Part shown: positions 1-9,370 of the stretch, in pieces
Numbering within the stretch: position 1 is the stretch's first letter
Layout: each line of letters opens with the position of its first letter
Assembly: GCF_900220975.1 (NCBI RefSeq)
Contig: NZ_OBQD01000003.1
Coordinates: 310,001-374,000, forward strand
Length of the DNA: 64,000 bases
Direction: 5' to 3'
From: Rhizobium subbaraonis
GTDB taxonomy: Bacteria; Pseudomonadota; Alphaproteobacteria; Rhizobiales; Rhizobiaceae
The notes under the pieces: generated by a model
The model's input: only the letters and a program-made list of their open reading frames with translations
What the model was told of the DNA's origin: nothing
Databases searched by the model: none
Position numbers and translations under genes: made by a program

Positions 1-194
1 TCCAGTTGACCGACGCTATGGTGAAGCTTCTGAAGGATCAGCCGTTCGCCGCCTATCAGTTCCGCGGCGAGACCTACGACTGTGGCGCCAAGGATGGCTT
101 CATCCTCGCCAACGTCGCCTTCGCGCTGGCGCGTGCCGATATTCGCCCGCTGGTGGATGGCCCGATGCAGGCGATGCTGAAGAACCTCGGCTGA
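1..194 (+). CDS. galU: UTP-glucose-1-phosphate uridylyltransferase, C-terminal fragment
   Basis: Only the last ~64 codons are inside the window; the reading frame is open to the left edge and stops at TGA 192-194. The visible tail (YQFRGETYDCGAKDGFILAN, then ALARADIRPLV) matches the conserved C-terminus of bacterial GalU/ExoN, which makes UDP-glucose from UTP and glucose-1-phosphate in the cytoplasm. UDP-glucose feeds exopolysaccharide, LPS and cyclic glucan synthesis. The next genes, a porin and arabinose-5-phosphate isomerase, also concern the envelope. The catalytic N-terminal nucleotide-binding part is not visible, so the assignment rests on the tail alone. Confidence 0.85.
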   Translation, partial: QLTDAMVKLLKDQPFAAYQFRGETYDCGAKDGFILANVAFALARADIRPLVDGPMQAMLKNLG

Positions 195-273
195 GGTTAC
201 GATCCGGTTCCGCGCTCCCTGGGGCGCGGAACCTTGCCCGGCAATCGTTTTGCCACTTCCGGTCGCGGCGGCA

Positions 274-1749
274 TCAGCGACGCAGCACCAGTCCCAGGCC
301 GGCGCGGGTCACGCTCGTGTCCGCCGTATTCTTCTGCGTCGTCAGCTCGTAGGAAACGTCGCCGCTGAGTGCCAGATAGCGATTGAAGTTCCAGGCCAGC
401 CCCGTTCCGACGATATAGACATTCTGGTTCGACGACGAGGACGTCGGGAAATCGCGCCATTCGTAGGAACCCGTCAGGCGGGCCACGAGACTGCTGCGCA
501 CTTCCTGGGTGATTTCCGTGCTGGCGAGATAGGAAATATAGCCACTCTCGCCCGGCGTTGTGGAAGGCTCGATCGCCGTGCGCAGGCCGAGATTGACGTT
601 GGTGCCGCGTTGCGGCGACCAGTCGACCGCACCATCGGCGGCAAAGGCGTTGATCGCCTTCAGCCGTTCGTCGTCGAAGGTCTGACGGTCGAAACCGATT
701 CCGATTTCGCCGCGAAGCTTCTCGCCGAGATCGAATTCCAGCCCGGTGCGTCCGCCATAGAGATCGCCGGAGCGCGCATAGCCGGACGAATCGCGTTCGT
801 CGTCGTAGCGGACGCGTCCACCGGAGCCCTCCACGAAGGGGATGAGAGCCGGCGAAAGTTTGTAGCCGATCCTCGCCGTCAGGATGCCGGTCCAGGTGTT
901 GCGGTCGCTCTGCGACAGCTCCGATCCGTCTGAGAGCTTGACGTCGCCATAGGTCTCACGGTCCACCGTTGCGCCGAGCGTGCCGCGGATGAGGCCGAAA
1001 TTGCGCTGGATGCGCGCGCCGGCGGCGTAGTTCTGCACGGCCGATTGCACCTGCGCGCCGGAGACCGCGTTCGGATCGGCCATGTCCTCGCGTTCGAGGC
1101 TGTAGCCAGCGGTCAGGTTGGCCGTCGTCTCGCCGGAGAGGTCAAGCCGCAGGTCGGCACCGATGTTGACTTCCGGCTCGGTGTTTTCGTTGCCGGAGAA
1201 GTTGCGTTCATAGGTGCCCGCGCCGTCGATGGTCAGCTGGTGGCGCGACCAGTCCGACGTCAGCGATCCCCTGAGCGTCGTGGTCGAAAAGCTGCGCGTG
1301 TCGGTCTCGTCACCGCTCTTGGTGCGTTCGTATCCGATGCCCTGCTCGATCGCAGGCCGCAGCAGGAACGTGCCGAGCATGATCCCGGAGGGTTCCTCCG
1401 AGTAGGGCAGGGATCCGTTGCGAAAACCATCGACCGATGAATTCGGCAGGTTCTGGCGACCGGCATCGGCGATCGCCTCGCTCGAAGCGATGCCGGCCTC
1501 CGGTGCCACGGGGGCGGATGGCGCGGGCTGGCCGTCCGAGGCGCCTTGCGGCGCAGTACTGGCCGCGACATCGAGCGCCTGCAGGCTTGCGTCGCTCGGC
1601 ACCGATTCCACGCCCGGCGCGCCGGGCGCAGCCTCCTGCGCGAGCGCCTGCGAAGCGACAAGCAGGGTCGCAGCCAGAAGCGCGCCGACCGCTCGCCGCG
1701 GCGGCGCGTCTGGTCGCACCCGGATTTTCTTGTCGTGCTGATATGCCAT
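274..1749 (-). CDS. Outer-membrane beta-barrel protein (BBP2-like)
   Basis: A 491-residue secreted protein. Residues ~20-38 form a hydrophobic signal segment ending ALA-Q. A low-complexity Ala/Pro/Ser linker follows to ~residue 110. The rest is a run of alternating hydrophobic/polar strands rich in Gly, Tyr, Arg and Thr, characteristic of a transmembrane beta-barrel, ending in a strand LGLVLRR. It resembles the putative beta-barrel porin 2 family of Rhizobiales; no substrate can be inferred. It is convergent with galU and divergent from kdsD. There is no strong Shine-Dalgarno before the ATG, so the exact start is less certain; the signal peptide fits the chosen one. Confidence 0.75.
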   Translation of the reverse strand: MAYQHDKKIRVRPDAPPRRAVGALLAATLLVASQALAQEAAPGAPGVESVPSDASLQALDVAASTAPQGASDGQPAPSAPVAPEAGIASSEAIADAGRQNLPNSSVDGFRNGSLPYSEEPSGIMLGTFLLRPAIEQGIGYERTKSGDETDTRSFSTTTLRGSLTSDWSRHQLTIDGAGTYERNFSGNENTEPEVNIGADLRLDLSGETTANLTAGYSLEREDMADPNAVSGAQVQSAVQNYAAGARIQRNFGLIRGTLGATVDRETYGDVKLSDGSELSQSDRNTWTGILTARIGYKLSPALIPFVEGSGGRVRYDDERDSSGYARSGDLYGGRTGLEFDLGEKLRGEIGIGFDRQTFDDERLKAINAFAADGAVDWSPQRGTNVNLGLRTAIEPSTTPGESGYISYLASTEITQEVRSSLVARLTGSYEWRDFPTSSSSNQNVYIVGTGLAWNFNRYLALSGDVSYELTTQKNTADTSVTRAGLGLVLRR

Positions 1750-1888
1750 GGCGATCGCAATGATTTTGAATTCCTAATCGAAGGTAAACCGATCTGGTTA
1801 ACGTTCGGTTTCCGGGCGCACACACTGTGTGACGGCTGTCGGTTGTCCGTGAATGGACACGGGAAGGCAAAAGCGCTAACAGGCAGCC

Positions 1889-2884
1889 ATGATCAAAAGA
1901 CAAGCTCTCGTGGAAAGCAGCGGCGCGATCGCTTCTGCAATCCGAACCGTGGAAACCGAGCGCGCCGGCCTCGACGCGCTTTCGCGCGCCCTTTCCGGCT
2001 CGCTCTATGATGCGTTTTGCGAGGCGGTGCGGACCATCGCCGAGGCCCGGGGCCGGGTGATCGTCACCGGCATCGGCAAGTCAGGCCATATCGGCACCAA
2101 GATCGCCGCATCGCTTGCTTCCACCGGGACGCCCGCCTTCTTCGTGCATCCGGTCGAGGCCAATCACGGCGACCTCGGGATGATCGGGCCCGACGACGTG
2201 ATCCTGGCCATGTCCTGGAGTGGAGAGACCTCCGAGCTGCAGGGGATCGTTTCCTATTCCCGGCGCTTTTCGATCCCGCTGATCGCCATCACCTCCGGCG
2301 AGCGCTCGGCGCTCTCGCGGGAGTCCGACATCGTGCTGTTGCTACCGAAGGTGCAGGAAGCCTGCCCGCATGGGCTGGCGCCGACCACCTCGACGCTGAT
2401 GCAGCTTGCGCTCGGCGATGCGCTGGTCGTTGCCCTGCTCGAGGCGCGGGGCTTCACGGCCACCGACTTCAAGACGTTCCACCCGGGTGGCAAGCTGGGT
2501 GCGAGCCTGACCCATGTCGGCGACATCATGCATAGCGGCGAGAACATGCCGCTCGTGCCGCTCGGCACCTCCATGCCGGCGGCCGTGCTGCTGCTTTCGC
2601 AAAAGCACTACGGCTGCGTCGGCGTCGTCAACGATAGCGGCAAGCTGGTCGGTATCGTCACCGATGGTGACATCGCCCGCAACCTGTCGCGCAATCTCGC
2701 CGAGCTGAATGTCGATGACATCATGACGCGTGCGCCAAAGACGGTTCGCCCGACGACGCTTGCGACGGCTGCGCTCGGTCTCCTGAACCAGCACAACATC
2801 TCGGCCCTGATCGTGACCGACGAGACGTCCGCGCCCGTTGGCATCGTGCATTTCCACGATCTGCTGCGGATCGGGGTCGCCTGA
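1889..2884 (+). CDS. kdsD: Arabinose-5-phosphate isomerase (KpsF/GutQ/KdsD family)
   Basis: A 331-residue protein with an N-terminal SIS sugar-isomerase domain (~40-180; GIGKSGHIGTKIAASLASTG, then EANHGDLGM and MSWSGET) and two C-terminal CBS modules (~205-330; VGDIMHS and VDDIMTRAP). The family converts ribulose-5-phosphate to arabinose-5-phosphate, the first step to Kdo of the LPS inner core or K-antigen. Family length and the complete domain set match. The gene is monocistronic and is followed at once by an intrinsic terminator. It could serve Kdo or a capsule; nothing local separates these. Confidence 0.93.
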   Translation: MIKRQALVESSGAIASAIRTVETERAGLDALSRALSGSLYDAFCEAVRTIAEARGRVIVTGIGKSGHIGTKIAASLASTGTPAFFVHPVEANHGDLGMIGPDDVILAMSWSGETSELQGIVSYSRRFSIPLIAITSGERSALSRESDIVLLLPKVQEACPHGLAPTTSTLMQLALGDALVVALLEARGFTATDFKTFHPGGKLGASLTHVGDIMHSGENMPLVPLGTSMPAAVLLLSQKHYGCVGVVNDSGKLVGIVTDGDIARNLSRNLAELNVDDIMTRAPKTVRPTTLATAALGLLNQHNISALIVTDETSAPVGIVHFHDLLRIGVA

Positions 2885-2907
2885 CCCGTCTCCCTTCGAC
2901 ATGATCG

Positions 2908-2938
2908 ATCCCGCCGTCTGCGCAAGCTGCGGCGGGAT
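2908..2938 (+). terminator. Intrinsic terminator of kdsD
   Basis: A perfect 9-bp stem ATCCCGCCG / CGGCGGGAT with a 13-nt loop is followed by TTTTCGTTT, 24 nt after the kdsD stop. It also lies just beyond the end of the convergent nfeD gene. Confidence 0.85.
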
Positions 2939-2952
2939 TTTCGTTTCTGGGT

Positions 2953-3411
2953 TCAGACCGGCTCGACCTGCAGGTCGCGGCCGGTGACCGATACGACGCG
3001 CACGCGCGCACCGACCGGAAGATCCGGTCCCTGGACCGTCCAGAACGTGTCGTCCAGGCGGATGCGGCCGCGCCCCTCGGTGATCGGCTCCTGCAGCGTG
3101 GCGGTCCGGCCGACGAGACTCTGGCCGCGCAGGTTGAGGAACGGCTCGTCGGTCTTCTGCGCATTTTTCGCAACCAGCCGGCGGCCGACGAGGACGGCGA
3201 CGATCGAGAGGGCCGCGAAGATCAGCCATTGCAGCTGCCACGCCCACCATGCGCTTTCCCACAAAAGCAGCGACAGCGCACCGGTGATGATGGCGGCGAT
3301 GCCGATCCAGACGAGGAAGACGCCGGGCATCAATACTTCGAGGATGAGCAGCAACACCCCCAGAACCCACCATGCCCAGGGGCCGAGTTCGGCTGCGATA
3401 CGGGCGACCAT
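2953..3411 (-). CDS. NfeD-family membrane protein
   Basis: A 152-residue protein. Two or three hydrophobic segments (~12-75, including WVLGVLLLILEVLMPGVFLV) are followed by a small soluble OB-fold-like domain (~95-152; RGQSLVGRTATL, VGARVRVVSV). NfeD proteins are partners of SPFH/stomatin proteins; the pair is thought to organise membrane microdomains or quality control. It starts 3 nt after the stop of the upstream SPFH gene, so the two are an operon and translationally close. The short NfeD1b type is present; the long ClpP-like protease version is not. Confidence 0.88.
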   Translation of the reverse strand: MVARIAAELGPWAWWVLGVLLLILEVLMPGVFLVWIGIAAIITGALSLLLWESAWWAWQLQWLIFAALSIVAVLVGRRLVAKNAQKTDEPFLNLRGQSLVGRTATLQEPITEGRGRIRLDDTFWTVQGPDLPVGARVRVVSVTGRDLQVEPV

Positions 3412-3414
3412 GGT

Positions 3415-4428
3415 TCAGCTTTCCCTTTGCGTCGTGTCGAACGGATTGCGCGGCGCGGCGCCGGTGAGCGGCGTGGATGCGCGCGGACGGGGGGCGGAGG
3501 GCGGCGAACCGTCGCCGAAGACTTCCCGCGCGATGGCGCCGATGCCGCCGAGCGAGCCGATCAGCGACGAGGCTTCCATCGGCATCAGCACCACCTTGGA
3601 ATTGGGCGACGTGCCGAGGCTTGCGAGCGCCTCTGTATATTTCTGCGCGACGAAGTAGTTGATCGCCTGAACGTCGCCGGCGGCGATTGCCTCGGAGACC
3701 ATCTTCGTCGCCTTGGCTTCGGCCTCGGCCAGCCGCTCACGGGCCTCGGCATCGCGGAAGGCGGCTTCGCGCTGGCCCTCCGCCTGCAGGATCGCCGACT
3801 GCTTGGCGCCTTCGGCCCGCAGGATCTGCGCGTTGCGCGCGCCTTCGGCTTCCAGGACCTGCGCGCGCTTTTCGCGCTCGGCCTTCATCTGGCGGGCCAT
3901 GGCGTCGACCAGGTCCTTCGGCGGCGCGATGTCCTTGATCTCGACGCGGGTGATCTTCACGCCCCAAGGCTTGGCGGCATCGTCAACCACGTGCAGGAGG
4001 CGGTCGTTGATCGCGTCGCGGTTGGAAAGCAGTTCGTCCAGGTCCATCGAGCCCATGACCGAGCGGATGTTCGTCATGGTCATGTTGAGGATGGCGTTTT
4101 CCAGGTTGGCGACCTGATAGGCGGCCTGGGCGGCATTCAGCACCTGGTAGAAGGCGACGGCGTCGGCCGCGACGCTGGCATTGTCCCGGGTGATCACTTC
4201 CTGGGTCGGGACGTCGAGCACCTGCTCCATGACGTTCATCCGCGCGCCGATACGGTCGAAGAAGGGAATGATGAGATTGAGACCGGGCTGAAGGGTGCGC
4301 GTGTAGCGGCCGAAACGCTCTACCGTATATTGATAGCCCTGCGGCACCGTCTTGATCCCGGCAAACAGAAGCCACAGGACCAGAACGACCAGTGCAACGA
4401 CAAAAATATCCAATCCATCCAACGACAT
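3415..4428 (-). CDS. SPFH/band-7 (stomatin-like) membrane protein
   Basis: A 337-residue protein starting at ATG 4428, preceded by GGAAGG; an upstream in-frame ATG at 4479 lacks such a site. One N-terminal transmembrane segment (~7-27) is followed by a band-7 domain ([33 protein letters not shown]). A long charged helix rich in Ala/Glu/Arg follows (~180-260; [15 protein letters not shown]). It is closest to QmcA/stomatin-type proteins rather than HflC. It forms an operon with nfeD downstream. The likely role is an oligomeric scaffold at the inner membrane; the exact function is unknown. Confidence 0.9.
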   Translation of the reverse strand: MSLDGLDIFVVALVVLVLWLLFAGIKTVPQGYQYTVERFGRYTRTLQPGLNLIIPFFDRIGARMNVMEQVLDVPTQEVITRDNASVAADAVAFYQVLNAAQAAYQVANLENAILNMTMTNIRSVMGSMDLDELLSNRDAINDRLLHVVDDAAKPWGVKITRVEIKDIAPPKDLVDAMARQMKAEREKRAQVLEAEGARNAQILRAEGAKQSAILQAEGQREAAFRDAEARERLAEAEAKATKMVSEAIAAGDVQAINYFVAQKYTEALASLGTSPNSKVVLMPMEASSLIGSLGGIGAIAREVFGDGSPPSAPRPRASTPLTGAAPRNPFDTTQRES

Positions 4429-4546
4429 GACATGCCCTTCCGCTTGCTTTCGCGTCACTCTACGCGATACGCGCGGCAAGGCCAGCCTGATTTTTCGGGC
4501 AGGCTGTGGCGGCAGTCGTCCGGCGATGGCCGAAGGAGCGTGGAGG

Positions 4547-5584
4547 TCAGATCCAGCCTGCGAGCTCGCGCCGGACGACCTTCTCCAGAACCGCCATGCC
4601 TTGCGGTGTGTCGTTCAAACAGGGGATATGGGCAAACTTCTCGCCGCCATTGTGGTGGAAGCTTTCCGCTGCCTGGCCCGCGATCTCCTCCAGCGTTTCC
4701 AGGCAATCGGAAACGAAGCCGGGGTTGAGGACCGCGATGCGCTTGACGCCTTCCTGTGCCAGCTTCTCCACCGTCTTGTCCGTGTAGGGCTGGAGCCATT
4801 CCTCGGGGCCGAAGCGGGACTGGAAGGTCACTTGCAGCTTCTGCGCCGTCCAGCCGAGCCTTTCGCGCAGCAAGCGCGCCGTCTTCTGGCACTGGCAGTA
4901 GTAGGGGTCGCCCTTGTCGAAATAGGATTTAGGTATCCCGTGGAAGGATGCGAGCACGACTTCCGGCTCCCAATCGAGGCCGGCGAGATGGCTGGTGATC
5001 GAATTGGCCAGCGCATCGATATAGGCGGGGTCGTCGTGATAGGGCGGAACGGTGCGCAGCGCCGGCTGCCAGCGCATTTTCAAAAGCGCCTCGAAGGCCT
5101 TGTCGTTGACGGTCGCGGTCGTGGCGGCGGCATATTGCGGGTAGAGCGGGAAGACGAGGATGCGGTCGCAGCCCTCTTTCTGCAGGTATTCCATGCGCGA
5201 GCCGATCGAAGGCTGGCCGTAGCGCATCGCCCAGTCGACGACGACCTCTGGCCTGTCGGCAAAGGAGTTCGCCATCAGTTCCGCCTGGTTGCGCGTATAG
5301 GTGCGAAGATAGCTCTCGTTCTTCTCCTTGTTCCAGATCAGTTCGTAGGCCTTGCCGACCTTGCCCGGGCGCGTGTTCAGGACGATGCCGAACAGGATCG
5401 GATACCAGGCGATCTTCGGCCATTCGATGACGCGCTTGTCGGTCAGGAACTCCTTCAGGTAGCGTCGCATCGAGGTGTAGTCGGTCCCATCGGGCGTGCC
5501 GAGATTGACGAGCAGCACGCCCACCTTGCCGTGCTTGACGGGCGGATGATTTTTCGGCTTGGCATCTGCGGCTTGCATGAGCAT
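4547..5584 (-). CDS. hemH: Ferrochelatase
   Basis: A 345-residue enzyme that inserts Fe2+ into protoporphyrin IX, the last step of haem synthesis. Seen motifs: [20 protein letters not shown] near the N-terminus, [15 protein letters not shown], the catalytic histidine motif [21 protein letters not shown], and [15 protein letters not shown] with [15 protein letters not shown]. Length is typical. The FHGIP and [14 protein letters not shown] signatures make the identity firm. It is a single gene between the SPFH operon and the 5'-nucleotidase gene. No Fur/Irr site was recognisable by eye upstream. Confidence 0.97.
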   Translation of the reverse strand: MLMQAADAKPKNHPPVKHGKVGVLLVNLGTPDGTDYTSMRRYLKEFLTDKRVIEWPKIAWYPILFGIVLNTRPGKVGKAYELIWNKEKNESYLRTYTRNQAELMANSFADRPEVVVDWAMRYGQPSIGSRMEYLQKEGCDRILVFPLYPQYAAATTATVNDKAFEALLKMRWQPALRTVPPYHDDPAYIDALANSITSHLAGLDWEPEVVLASFHGIPKSYFDKGDPYYCQCQKTARLLRERLGWTAQKLQVTFQSRFGPEEWLQPYTDKTVEKLAQEGVKRIAVLNPGFVSDCLETLEEIAGQAAESFHHNGGEKFAHIPCLNDTPQGMAVLEKVVRRELAGWI

Positions 5585-5648
5585 CCCTGTCTGTTTCTTC
5601 GCAATGGCCTTGACGGCCGCGCTACTCTAAAAGCGTTCTAAAAAGAAA

Positions 5649-5676
5649 CGCCAGTCCGGGGAAGCCCGGACCGGCG
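5649..5676 (-). terminator. Intrinsic terminator of the 5'-nucleotidase gene
   Basis: A 12-bp GC stem with one G-T pair (CGCCAGTCCGGG / CCCGGACCGGCG, loop GAAG). Read on the minus strand it is followed by TTTCTTTTTAG. It lies 27 nt after the stop of the minus-strand 5'-nucleotidase gene and upstream of hemH. Confidence 0.85.
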
Positions 5677-5702
5677 TGAATCTGGAGACAAATTGTCTCG
5701 AT

Positions 5703-7559
5703 TCAATTGGCGGGAACGTCGAGCTCCGATCCGATGACCAATGCACGCGGCTTCGGGTTGCCGTTCGCCTCCGAGATCTTCCGCCACAGATGGCCCTCGC
5801 CATATGCCGCCTTGGCGATGCCCCACAGGGTGTCGCCACGGACGATCACATGTCTGGTGGCGCCCGCCGAACTTCCGGGAGCCGCAGCCGACCCTGCGGC
5901 AGGGGCGGGCGATACGTCGGAAGTGCTGGCCGCCGGCGCTGCAGCCGTCGCCGTTGCCGCTGTGGCCGAAATCCGGCCGTCGGTGTAGGGCTTGTAGGGG
6001 CGGTTTGCGGACAGATAGTCGGCGACGACCTGATCGAGCGTCGGGCCGTAGTCGTAGGCGTTGGTCGCCGCCGTCGCGAAGATCCTGTAGCCGTCGCCGC
6101 CGGCGCGCATGTAGTTGTTCGACGCCAGCGTGTAGACCTTCGCCGGGTCCAGCGGCGCATAGGCCTCGCCATCCTTCATCTCCACCGAGACGACGCGGCT
6201 GCCGGCAGGTTTCGACTTGTCGAAGGAGAACTTCATGCCCGAAACCTGCGGGAAGCGGCCCGCACCCTCCTCGATCTGGCCGAGCCCGTTTTCCAGTGCG
6301 GCAAGGAGATCGGCGCCCTTCAGCTGGAAGGTGGAGACGGTATTCTGGAACGGCAGCACGGTGACGACTTCGCCCATCGAGACCGGGCCGCCATCGATGG
6401 AGGCGCGCAGACCGCCGCCATTGGTAATCGCGGCCGTTACCCCCTGACCTTTGGTGCGGTCCAGCAGGGCGTCGGCGACGAGGTTGCCCATCTGGCATTC
6501 GCCGGCGCGGCATGTCTCGCGCGATCCGTCGATCGGGCCTGCGGTTTCGGCGACGATCCTGGCTTTCAGTTCCTCGATCGGCCCGGCCAGCTCCTTGATG
6601 CGGGTGACGACCGCCTCGTCCGGCTTGAAACTGGAATCGAGCAGGATCGGGTCGCCCTTGGCTTCCTTGACGACGCCGTTGTCGTCGAAGATCACTTTCA
6701 GGTTGCCAAGGTATTTCGTGTAGGCGCCGGCCTGGACGACGGGCACCTTGTAGCCGCCGGGGTTGTCGACCATGGTCGGATAGGGCCCTTCGGCCTTCTC
6801 GTCGGTGTTTGACAGAAGGCTGTGCGAGTGGCCGCCGACGACCACGTCCACGTCGGGGATCTTGGCGATCGCCGCAAGGTCGCGCGGGTAGCCGACATGG
6901 GTTAGGGCGATGATCTTGTCCACGCCCTGCTTCTTCACCTCCGCGACGGCATGGGTGATGTCTGCCACGTCGTTGCCGATCAGAACGTTCGGCCCCGGCG
7001 AGGAGATCTCGTCCGTATCGTTGGCGACCGCGCCGACGATACCGATCTTCTGACCGCCCACGTCGAGGACGATGTAGGGCTTGATCCTGTCGCCGAGCCT
7101 GGAACTTGCGCCGGCAGCGACGTTTGCGGTGACGACGGGGAACTGAACCTTGTCGAGGAAGGTGGCGAGCCCGTCCTCGCTGTCGTCGAACTCGTGATTA
7201 CCCACGGTCATGGCATCGAATTTCATCAGGTTCAGGAACTCGGCTTCCGCAGCCCCTTTGTAGGTGGTGTAGAAGAGCGAACCCTGGAAGTTGTCGCCGG
7301 CATTCAGTAGCAGCACGTTCTTGCCGTTCAACGCCTGGCGCTGCTGGTCGATTGCCGTCTTCAGCCGCGCGACGCCGCCGAAGCACTCGTTCTTGCCTTC
7401 CTCTTCCGCAGAGCAGGTTGAATCGTACTTGTTGATCGGCTCGATGCGCGAATGCAGGTCGTTGATGTGCAGGATATCCAGCTCGTAATCCGCAAAGGCG
7501 GAGCCGCCGGTCAAAGCCAGGAAGGAGGAGGCCAGAAGGCCGATACGGATGGACGTCAT
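5703..7559 (-). CDS. Periplasmic 5'-nucleotidase/metallophosphatase with C-terminal LysM
   Basis: A 618-residue protein from ATG 7559 (AGGAGA upstream). It has a signal peptide (ALTGGSAFA). An N-terminal calcineurin-like metallophosphoesterase domain follows (LHINDLHSRIEP, NAGDNFQGS, VGNHEFDD, VGGHSHSLL), then the 5'-nucleotidase C-terminal substrate domain (ITNGGGLRASIDGG, LASNNYMRAGGDGY). After an Ala/Pro/Ser linker comes a LysM domain at the end (HVIVRGDTLWGIAKAAYGEG ... LDVPAN). The enzyme type releases phosphate and nucleosides from extracellular nucleotides or UDP-sugars. LysM should anchor it to peptidoglycan. It is monocistronic with its own terminator. Confidence 0.92.
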   Translation of the reverse strand: MTSIRIGLLASSFLALTGGSAFADYELDILHINDLHSRIEPINKYDSTCSAEEEGKNECFGGVARLKTAIDQQRQALNGKNVLLLNAGDNFQGSLFYTTYKGAAEAEFLNLMKFDAMTVGNHEFDDSEDGLATFLDKVQFPVVTANVAAGASSRLGDRIKPYIVLDVGGQKIGIVGAVANDTDEISSPGPNVLIGNDVADITHAVAEVKKQGVDKIIALTHVGYPRDLAAIAKIPDVDVVVGGHSHSLLSNTDEKAEGPYPTMVDNPGGYKVPVVQAGAYTKYLGNLKVIFDDNGVVKEAKGDPILLDSSFKPDEAVVTRIKELAGPIEELKARIVAETAGPIDGSRETCRAGECQMGNLVADALLDRTKGQGVTAAITNGGGLRASIDGGPVSMGEVVTVLPFQNTVSTFQLKGADLLAALENGLGQIEEGAGRFPQVSGMKFSFDKSKPAGSRVVSVEMKDGEAYAPLDPAKVYTLASNNYMRAGGDGYRIFATAATNAYDYGPTLDQVVADYLSANRPYKPYTDGRISATAATATAAAPAASTSDVSPAPAAGSAAAPGSSAGATRHVIVRGDTLWGIAKAAYGEGHLWRKISEANGNPKPRALVIGSELDVPAN

Positions 7560-7734
7560 GGGCAAGTTCTCCTGTTCCATGCGATGCGGCCGCTCAGGCA
7601 AGTGCCGCCGGCGACCCGTTCCAAGGCAGGCGCGATGCTTCCATTCCGCGCAGCCAACATCAAGAGGAAAACCGATCCGGTCTCCGCGGCGTCGCTCAAG
7701 AGGGTTAAGATGCGCAGCCGTGTGGCGTGATGTG

Positions 7735-8565
7735 TCAGGCCATTACGCGCGCGGTGCCGCTGACGCGGATGGAGCTGCCGGGTTCGTCCGGGATGTCGGC
7801 ATGCAGGAGCGAGCGCATGCCCATGTCCTCGCCCTGGACGATATCGATCGCGCCGCCATGCGGCCAGCCGAGATCGCGCAGGTAGCCGGCAAACGCTGCG
7901 GTCGCAGCGCCCGTCGCCGGATCCTCGTAGACGCCGCCCGCGGCGAAGGGATTGCGGGTATCGAACAGCTGAGACGTCCGCGCATGGACGAGCAGGATCG
8001 TCGCCCAGCCTTCCCGCAGCATCACCGTCCGTGTCGCATCGAAGTCGTAGGCCATTTCGGCGAGGCGCTTGCGCGACTTCAGCGCCAGAACGAGATGGTC
8101 CGCACCGCCATGAATGAGAGCGGGCGGGATCGACGGATCGAGATCTTCGTCGCGATAGCCGAAGTGCGCCATGACCTCTGCGACAAGCTCCGGCGGGGCT
8201 GGCCTGCTGCGGGTCGGCGGCGACTGCAGCGCAGCGGTGACGATGCCGTTGGAATGCGCCGCCTTGACCGTGATTTCGGTGTCGTTGAGCGTCAGCGGAA
8301 AGACGCCGTCACCGAATTTCATCGCAAGTGCCGCGCCGAGCGCGATGGTGGCGTGTCCGCAGAACGGCACCTCGATGTTGGGCGCGAAATAACGCACGCG
8401 CCAGCCCGCGCCGAGGGGAGCGGCAAAGGCGGTCTCGGAAAACCCTATTTCGGCGGCGACCCGCTGCATCTCGTCGGGGGACGGCAGTGCATCCGTGATC
8501 GAGACGCCGGCTGGATTGCCGCCGCTGTCGCCTTCGGAGAAGGCTGCAATGCGCAGGATGGTCAT
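7735..8565 (-). CDS. PhzF-family isomerase/epimerase
   Basis: A 276-residue protein of the PhzF/diaminopimelate-epimerase-like fold. Seen motifs: FSEGDSGGNPAGV at the N-terminus, SETAFAAP with a conserved Glu of the family active site, VPFCGHATIALGAAL, and late GGVYEDPATGAATAAFAGYL. Most PhzF-family proteins are not phenazine enzymes and have no known substrate; no phenazine genes are present here, so the name is only structural. It lies 58 nt downstream of the omp10 stop on the same strand, so co-transcription is possible. Confidence 0.88.
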   Translation of the reverse strand: MTILRIAAFSEGDSGGNPAGVSITDALPSPDEMQRVAAEIGFSETAFAAPLGAGWRVRYFAPNIEVPFCGHATIALGAALAMKFGDGVFPLTLNDTEITVKAAHSNGIVTAALQSPPTRSRPAPPELVAEVMAHFGYRDEDLDPSIPPALIHGGADHLVLALKSRKRLAEMAYDFDATRTVMLREGWATILLVHARTSQLFDTRNPFAAGGVYEDPATGAATAAFAGYLRDLGWPHGGAIDIVQGEDMGMRSLLHADIPDEPGSSIRVSGTARVMA

Positions 8566-8623
8566 CGGCGGCTTTCCTTGCGTCGGTCGGTGCGGGGTGA
8601 CGACGGGGATGAGCCCGCCTGCC

Positions 8624-8995
8624 TCAGCCCTGACGGTTCAGCGTGAACTGGGCACCGGAACTGGAGGTGCAGTTCAGCTGGCGCGTCGTCACGAGCGAGC
8701 AGTTCGCCTTGGAGGCCGACTTGGAGATGTTGGAGAACAGGCTGATCTCGATCAGGCCGCCCGGCTGGGTCAGGTAGGTGCCGGTCGCCATCGTCGTGTT
8801 GGTGTCGGTGGTCCGCGTCGCAAACTTGCCGGCGGAGAACGTTGAGACGAGGCCGTTTGCGTCGACCCATGATCCTTCGACACCCTGCGGGGCCTGCTGC
8901 GCGACTGGTGCATAGGTGTTCGCGCGCTCAGACGTCTGGCAGGCGGCAAGTGTCGCCGCGGCGGCCAGCAGGGTAGCAAACATCAAGGGTTTCAT
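8624..8995 (-). CDS. omp10: Omp10-like outer-membrane lipoprotein
   Basis: A 123-residue lipoprotein. A signal peptide ends in a lipobox LAAC at ~residue 19, so the mature protein begins at Cys. The short mature domain (GVEGSWVDANGLVSTF, FATRTTDTNTTMATGTYL, CSLVTTRQLNCTSSSGAQF) closely follows Brucella Omp10 as I know it, including the paired Cys. It is presumably anchored in the outer membrane; its function is unknown beyond envelope integrity. GGAG lies before the ATG. The intergenic side upstream holds the inverted-repeat element at 9091-9352. Confidence 0.82.
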   Translation of the reverse strand: MKPLMFATLLAAAATLAACQTSERANTYAPVAQQAPQGVEGSWVDANGLVSTFSAGKFATRTTDTNTTMATGTYLTQPGGLIEISLFSNISKSASKANCSLVTTRQLNCTSSSGAQFTLNRQG

Positions 8996-9090
8996 ATGGT
9001 TCTCCGTAACCTTGCCGAACGATACGGGCTAAAAAATGTGGTTCGACCATGCCGCGAACGCTCGGCGAAAGCAAGGCTTGGCCACGGTTA

Positions 9091-9352
9091 TACCAAGTCT
9101 CGATGATAGGGACCTATAGGATGGCTTATGGCTGGTCGCCGGCTAGGCGCGGCGCGCAGGGCGACGCTGTCGCATCGGCCAAGCGTCGCAACGACCCCGG
9201 AGACCAGCCATAAGCCACCTGCGGACGGCCTTTAGGGCTTTCTGGCGTCGTCGAGGTCCTGGACCGATGCGACAGCGTCGCTCCGCGGATCTCTCCTGGC
9301 CAGAAAACCCGATCGAGCCGGTCCTATGGGCTCCTATCATCGAGACTTGGTA
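9091..9352. mobile_element. Putative MITE with 30-bp terminal inverted repeats
   Basis: The ends are 30-bp inverted repeats (9091-9120 and 9323-9352) matching at 27 of 30 positions; the outer 20 (TACCAAGTCTCGATGATAGG) are identical. Both ends begin with TA, compatible with a TA target duplication as made by IS630/Tc1-mariner elements. Inside are two further perfect inverted pairs: 16 bp (9122-9137 with 9202-9217) and 18 bp (9161-9178 with 9264-9281), which interleave rather than nest. No coding frame of transposase size fits in 262 bp. This fills most of the 427-bp gap between omp10 and hss. Confidence 0.7.
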
Positions 9353-9370
9353 TTGTCCGTCGCAAAGCGA

